From Syntrophales bacterium (GTDB lineage Bacteria > Desulfobacterota > Syntrophia > Syntrophales > UBA2192): a stretch of DNA of 9,089 bases. The stretch lies in NCBI GenBank assembly GCA_025454095.1, contig JALOPC010000048.1:1-9089 (forward strand), written 5' to 3'. Of this stretch, positions 5,727 to 9,089 are shown piece after piece. Position numbers and translations under genes: made by a program. The notes beneath the pieces are model-generated. The model was not told the DNA's origin and did no database searches. It worked only from the letters and a program-made list of their open reading frames with translations. Each line of letters opens with the position of its first letter. Position 1 is the first letter of the stretch.

Positions 5727-7190
5727 TCAGGGGACCCGTCTCGTACGGCTGGGGCCGCGCGGGTCGTGCTGCACGGGGGGCTTTTCCTGCGGTTTCTGCA
5801 GCGTCTCGATCTCCTGCCGGATCTCCCGGGCGCGGTCGCTGTCGGGCGGGACCTGGCCGAGTGCCGCCCGGTAGTGGAAGAGGGCGCTGTCCTTCTTTTT
5901 CTTTTTCTTGAAGTAGGTCCCGAACCAGTAGTGCGACTCCCCGGGGTTGTTCAGCTGTCCGTACGCCGTGGCGAGGCCGTAGTAGATCTGATCATCGGCG
6001 ATTCCCGCCGCGAGCGCCTTCCGGTACAGTTCGAGGGCCGTGAAATAATCGCCCGTCTGTTCGTAGGCCCTTCCCAGGTAGAGGACCGTCTCGGCGTCGG
6101 CATCGTTTGCCTGGTAGGCTTTCCGCAGAAACTGCACCGCGTCGGGGTAGTTGCCCGCGAGGTAGGCGATGATGCCGGCGTCCCGCAGGATCTCGGGGTC
6201 CTCCGGGGCGAGCCGCACCGCCGTGCGGATGTTCGCGTCGGCGTCCTTCGTGTTCCCCAGTTTTGCCTGCACGACGGCAATCCCGTACAGGGCGTTCACG
6301 TCGGAGGGGTTCTTCTTCAGCTCGTCGCGGAACCGGGTGAGAACCGGCTCGAGATTCCTCTCTTCCATCAGCATCTCGACCTGGATTCTCCGGAACCCGC
6401 CCACGATGCTCTCCTTGCCCTTGGCGGTGTAACGGGCTTCCAGGAGGCTGTCGAGGTAACGGATGCGGTCGCTCGTGCCCGGGTGGGTGAGAAAGTAGGA
6501 GGGAACCAGGTTGGAGTAGAACTCGTGGCGCCTCATGAGCTTCATGAAGTCCACCATGCTCTTCGGGTCGTACCCGGCCGCTGCGAGGTAGGCCATCCCG
6601 TAGCGGTCCGCCTCCTCCTCGTGTTCTCGGCTGTACTGGAGGGCCATCGTCTGGGCCCCCGCCATCGTGCCCATGGCCACCGCCGCTCCGGCGCCGCCCC
6701 CGCCGCCCAGAAGGGCGCCCGCGATGATGCCGGCAAGGGCCGCCATGTTGAGTTTCTGGGACTTCTCCATCATGGAGTTGATGTGGCGGGCGTTGGCGTG
6801 GGCGATTTCGTGGGCCATCACGCTCGCCAGCTCGCTCTCGTTTTCCGCCAGGGTGATGAGACCCCGGAAGACGTAGATGTATCCCCCGGGCGTTGCAAAG
6901 GCGTTGATCGCCGAGCTGTTGATGACGTTGAAGGTGAAATCAAAGGGGACCTGCTGCTGCTGGGCAAGGATCTGCGCCCCGATCCGGCGGATGTAGTCGA
7001 CGACCTTCTGGTTCTTGGAAAGGGCGTTGGCCTTTTCGAGCTTTTCGTAGATCTCGCGGCCCAGCTTCTTCTCTTCCTCGATCGTGAGGCCCGCGGCACG
7101 TGCCGGCAGGGGGGAGGCTGACAGAAAAAAGAGGACTGCGACAAAGAAGGCCGCGCAGGCGCGATAGGGTGTCTTGCGGTGTGGTGTCAT
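5727..7190 (-). CDS. M48-family metalloprotease with C-terminal TPR repeats (BepA-like)
   Basis: This 487-residue predicted periplasmic zinc protease resembles BepA/YfgC, which handles outer-membrane protein assembly; E. coli BepA is also 487 residues. Residues 1-32 are a signal peptide (MTPHRK, hydrophobic core FFVAVLFFL, ARA cleavage site). The M48 domain has NAFATPGGYIYVFRGL (96-111), the zinc motif HEIAH (127-131), a glycine-rich segment (about 162-170) and EADRYG (193-198), which supplies the third ligand. The block THPGTSDRI (235-243) may correspond to the active-site-covering loop of BepA. From about 275 to 445 there are TPR-like helical repeats, e.g. ALYGIAVVQAKLGNTKDA and YLGRAYEQTGDYFTALELY. 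A six-lysine run lies at 428-433. I chose the ATG at 7190 because it begins a normal signal peptide; an in-frame ATG at 7244 adds 18 non-hydrophobic residues. The gene stands alone and converges on tRNA-Val. Confidence 0.92.
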   Translation of the reverse strand: MTPHRKTPYRACAAFFVAVLFFLSASPLPARAAGLTIEEEKKLGREIYEKLEKANALSKNQKVVDYIRRIGAQILAQQQQVPFDFTFNVINSSAINAFATPGGYIYVFRGLITLAENESELASVMAHEIAHANARHINSMMEKSQKLNMAALAGIIAGALLGGGGGAGAAVAMGTMAGAQTMALQYSREHEEEADRYGMAYLAAAGYDPKSMVDFMKLMRRHEFYSNLVPSYFLTHPGTSDRIRYLDSLLEARYTAKGKESIVGGFRRIQVEMLMEERNLEPVLTRFRDELKKNPSDVNALYGIAVVQAKLGNTKDADANIRTAVRLAPEDPEILRDAGIIAYLAGNYPDAVQFLRKAYQANDADAETVLYLGRAYEQTGDYFTALELYRKALAAGIADDQIYYGLATAYGQLNNPGESHYWFGTYFKKKKKKDSALFHYRAALGQVPPDSDRAREIRQEIETLQKPQEKPPVQHDPRGPSRTRRVP

Positions 7191-7286
7191 TGCAACCGGG
7201 GACCCCGCCCCGTCGGGCCGGGATCGAGGCCGAACTCCTTGCATGCCTCTGCCGGCCGAGGGGGCCGGGATGGCGATTCGCCGGTT

Positions 7287-7314
7287 ATTATAGCCTCTTT
7301 TCGAGGGGAATCAA
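7287..7314 (-). promoter_or_regulatory. Candidate sigma-70 promoter of the M48 protease gene
   Basis: On the minus strand a perfect -10 box TATAAT (7287-7292 as ATTATA on plus) lies 16 bases from TTGATT (7309-7314). The start site would be near 7280, giving a leader of about 90 bases to the ATG at 7190 or about 36 to the ATG at 7244. The spacer carries a small dyad, CCTC-GAAAA-GAGG. Its role is unknown. Confidence 0.6.
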
Positions 7315-7347
7315 GCGGATGTTCCGGCCGGTGCCGGAGGATTGCTG

Positions 7348-7376
7348 TTGACAAGTGCCACTAGGTGGTATACATA
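7348..7376 (+). promoter_or_regulatory. Candidate sigma-70 promoter of the DUF2889-vanZ-cmk operon, with internal dyad
   Basis: A perfect -35 box TTGACA (7348-7353) is followed by TACATA (7371-7376) at 17 bases, or by TATACA (7369-7374) at 15 bases. Inside the spacer, CCAC (7358-7361) and GTGG (7365-7368) form a short inverted repeat around TAG, extended imperfectly to TGCCAC/GTGGTA, which could be a repressor site. It is the only good promoter before the DUF2889 gene and diverges from the M48 promoter about 35 bases away. Confidence 0.55.
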
Positions 7377-7430
7377 GAGTCGCGGCTGAAGGGGGCATGA
7401 CGGGCCGGTGCCGGATCAGCCGAGACTTTG

Positions 7431-8036
7431 ATGAAGTGCCGGAGGCCCCGGTCGCCCGGCTTTACTCCCTGGTGTGCATTGCAGAAAAAAGAACGAATCC
7501 ACTCGCGAACCATTACCGTCAATTCCTACGAGATCGATGACTCGTCCCTGCTGATCGAAGGCGAGTTGCTGGACGAGCGTTTCTTTCCCTCTTTTTACTA
7601 CAGCCGAAGCGAGTTTCTGGACCCCGGGATTGTCCACGACATCCGGGTCGAGATGAAGGTGACCCTGCCGGAGCTCGAGATCACCGAGGCGCGCGCCGCG
7701 ATGAGGAAGATCCCCATCGAGGAATGCCTCGGTGTGGAGTCGAGCGCCGGGAAGATCGTCGGCCTCAGGATCAAACCCGGGTTCTCCCGGGTTCTGAAAG
7801 AGAGGCTCGGCGGCACGGCGGGGTGCCTGCACATGGCGACGCTGATCTACCACATGGGGGCCGCCGCCGTGCAGGGGATGTGGGCCGCCCTGAGCCGGAA
7901 GCGGGAAGGGGGCGGCACAAGGGCGCTCGACTACGACCCGAACATCCTGAAGAACAGTTGCTGGCTGTGGCGGGAAGACGGGCCCTTCTTCGAGAACGTA
8001 AAAAACCTGCGGGGGGAAAGAGAGAGGAAAGCGTAG
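7431..8036 (+). CDS. DUF2889 domain-containing protein
   Basis: This 201-residue soluble protein has no signal peptide and no known function. Family features are IHSRTITVNSYEID (23-36), LIEGELLDERFFP (41-53), VHDIRVEMKVT (68-78), the most typical block KIVGLRIKPGFSRVLKERLG (108-127), and GGTAGCLHM (127-135), then an Ala-rich helix and a C-terminal Trp/Cys-containing segment (CWLWRED). The start is uncertain. ATG at 7431 lacks a ribosome site, and its first 20 residues (Arg/Pro-rich) look out of frame. TTG at 7479 would begin just before the conserved part. In another frame, an ATG at 7397 with a good GAAGGGGG site runs to the A6 run at 7485-7490, where removal of one A would join it to this frame. 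It leads a cluster with vanZ-like and cmk genes (22-base gap to the next). Confidence 0.8.
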   Translation: MKCRRPRSPGFTPWCALQKKERIHSRTITVNSYEIDDSSLLIEGELLDERFFPSFYYSRSEFLDPGIVHDIRVEMKVTLPELEITEARAAMRKIPIEECLGVESSAGKIVGLRIKPGFSRVLKERLGGTAGCLHMATLIYHMGAAAVQGMWAALSRKREGGGTRALDYDPNILKNSCWLWREDGPFFENVKNLRGERERKA

Positions 8037-8058
8037 ACGGTCTCATTGACGCGTTCAC

Positions 8059-8511
8059 ATGGCAACGAATCGTAAACTGGAAGGTTTCAACCGGAAACGC
8101 ACTCTCTTCTACCACCTGCCTGCCGTCGGGTATGCGGCCCTGATTTTCGCGCTGTCCTCCACGACCCTGGACATCGAAGAACTGCGGCCCGTCCTGACCT
8201 TCGACAAACTTCTGCATCTGGCGGAATACTACATCCTCGGGTACCTGCTCATGAGGGTGTTCACGACATCCGGGGGGCCACTTCTGGCCGCGGGCCCGGC
8301 CACGGCGGCGATCCTCGTCGGGAGTGCCTACGGGCTGAGTGACGAGATCCACCAGTTCTTCGTGCCCGGCCGGGATGCCAGCCCGGTGGATTTCCTGTTC
8401 GATGCCGCAGGGGTCTCCCTGGCGGCGTTCACGTACCCATGGGTCCGTCGCCGGCTGGGACCGGTCAGGGTCCTGGAAGATCGAATCGAGGCAGAGGGAC
8501 GCCGGCCTTGA
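8059..8511 (+). CDS. VanZ-like membrane protein
   Basis: This 150-residue integral membrane protein of the VanZ-like family has hydrophobic segments at about 18-34, 52-68, 75-92 and 115-127. The family signature is visible as FDKLLHLAEYYILGYLL (48-64; Asp49, Lys50, His53), then YGLSDEIHQFFVPGRDAS (91-108) and PVDFLFDAAG (109-118). VanZ itself gives low-level teicoplanin resistance in enterococci, but most chromosomal homologues have no assigned role, and no resistance is implied here. A stop at 8047-8049 in the same frame limits the start to the ATG at 8059, which lacks a clear ribosome site. It is 22 bases after the DUF2889 gene and its TGA overlaps the TTG start of cmk. Confidence 0.88.
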   Translation: MATNRKLEGFNRKRTLFYHLPAVGYAALIFALSSTTLDIEELRPVLTFDKLLHLAEYYILGYLLMRVFTTSGGPLLAAGPATAAILVGSAYGLSDEIHQFFVPGRDASPVDFLFDAAGVSLAAFTYPWVRRRLGPVRVLEDRIEAEGRRP

Positions 8512-9089
8512 CGAAACGATACGTGGTGACTGTCGACGGGCCGGCCGGATCGGGCAAGAGCACGGTCGGCCGCCTGCTTGCCCGGGCGCTTGCCTACGTG
8601 TACCTCGACACGGGGGCCCTGTACCGCGCCGTGGCGCTGAAGGTCGGCCGCGCGGGCCTTGACGCCGCCGACCGGGCGGGCATTGCCGCCCTCTGCTGCG
8701 AAACGGCCGTCGAGCTTGTCGAGCGCGACGGGGTGACGCGGATCCGCCTGGACGGGCGGGACGTGACGGAACTCATCCGCACGCCGGAGATCAGCATGCT
8801 CGCCTCGACGGTGTCGGCCGTGCCCGAGGTGAGGCAGCGGCTGCTGGCGGTGCAGCGCGATGCCGCCCGCGCAGGCGGCATTGTGGCGGAGGGCCGTGAC
8901 ATGGGGACCGTCGTGTTTCCAGGTGCCGACGTGAAGTTTTTCCTCACGGCGGGCCCCGAGGAAAGGGGGCGCCGGCGCTGGCTGGAGCTTCGGGAGCGGG
9001 GCCACGCGGCGGATCTCGAGGACGTGATCCGGGACGTCGCCCGGAGGGACCGTCAGGACAGCGAGCGGGAGATCGCCCCGCTGCGCCCC
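8508..9089 (+). CDS. cmk: Cytidylate kinase, 3'-partial (first 194 codons)
   Basis: Cmk phosphorylates CMP and dCMP with ATP in cytoplasmic pyrimidine nucleotide synthesis. The P-loop GPAGSGKST is at 11-19, the CMP-site block YLDTGALYRAVAL at 32-44, and RTPEISMLASTVSAVPEVR at 91-109. GIVAEGRDMGTVVFPGADVK is at 124-143 and RRDRQDSEREIAPL at 179-192. Residues Thr35, Arg40, Arg109, Arg130, Asp131, Arg180, Asp184 and Arg187 line up with the CMP-binding set of E. coli Cmk, offset by one. The start is TTG at 8508, overlapping the vanZ stop as TTGA and preceded by GAGGGA at 8494-8499, so translation is probably coupled. The frame is open to the window end; about 25-35 residues are missing relative to the usual 220-230. 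Confidence 0.96.
   Translation, partial: MTKRYVVTVDGPAGSGKSTVGRLLARALAYVYLDTGALYRAVALKVGRAGLDAADRAGIAALCCETAVELVERDGVTRIRLDGRDVTELIRTPEISMLASTVSAVPEVRQRLLAVQRDAARAGGIVAEGRDMGTVVFPGADVKFFLTAGPEERGRRRWLELRERGHAADLEDVIRDVARRDRQDSEREIAPLRP

Noticed and set aside
5890..5915. T-rich stretch that could be taken for a terminator tail
   Set aside because: It is the complement of lysine codons inside the M48 gene (residues 428-433) and no hairpin precedes it.
5709..7121. Plus-strand open frame (470 codons) opposite the M48 protease
   Set aside because: It lies antisense to a protein with HExxH, signal peptide and TPR repeats, and its own sequence has no domain.
7355..7540. Small plus-strand open frame starting at GTG 7355
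   Set aside because: The GTG lies inside the promoter spacer. Only the part from ATG 7397 is of interest, and it is discussed as a possible N-terminus of the DUF2889 gene rather than as its own gene.
1..9089. CRISPR arrays, insertion sequences, prophage or toxin-antitoxin genes
   Set aside because: I saw no spaced direct repeats with unique spacers, transposase motifs, terminal inverted repeats or toxin-antitoxin pairs. The tRNA genes are complete with no duplicated 3' end that would mark an integration site.

Overview
This is a GC-rich, gene-dense chromosomal stretch, apparently from a Gram-negative bacterium. Evidence for that is Sec-type signal peptides, a BepA-like periplasmic M48/TPR protease, tRNA genes with encoded CCA ends, and a DUF2889/VanZ/cmk cluster. 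The overall look suggests a Desulfobacterota (deltaproteobacterial, Syntrophales-like) genome. That placement is an inference from gene style; no marker in the window proves it.

Layout. Positions 1-1230 (+) hold the 3' part of an amidohydrolase-family-3 (YtcJ-like) gene. It is broken near 747 by a deletion that shifts the frame and removes a metal-ligand motif. A strong intrinsic terminator (1297-1340) closes it. Positions 1413-5251 (+) form a probable amino-acid operon: an exported M20 amidohydrolase, a LysP-like amino-acid permease, and a lysine exporter LysO split into two overlapping genes. A G-rich heptanucleotide repeat lies between lysP and the lysO pair. Positions 5281-5710 are a tRNA island: tRNA-Gly(GCC) and tRNA-Cys(GCA) on the minus strand and tRNA-Val(CAC) on the plus strand. 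They diverge from an AT-rich spacer with recognisable sigma-70 promoters in both directions, and each unit ends at a hairpin. Positions 5727-7190 (-) encode the M48/TPR protease. Positions 7431-9089 (+) hold a second operon: a DUF2889 protein, a VanZ-like membrane protein, and the first 194 codons of cytidylate kinase (cmk), which runs off the window.

How the genes fit together. The exported M20 hydrolase could release an amino acid from a conjugate outside the cytoplasm, LysP would import it, and LysO would vent excess lysine. This is a plausible scavenging and homeostasis module, inferred only from family membership and gene order. The M48 protease and the cmk cluster are housekeeping-type neighbours with divergent promoters at 7287-7376.

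I see no CRISPR array, insertion sequence, prophage or convincingly new system. The points most worth checking are the broken amidohydrolase, the period-7 G-tract repeat, the split lysO next to lysP, and a possible frameshift at an A6 run in the DUF2889 gene.
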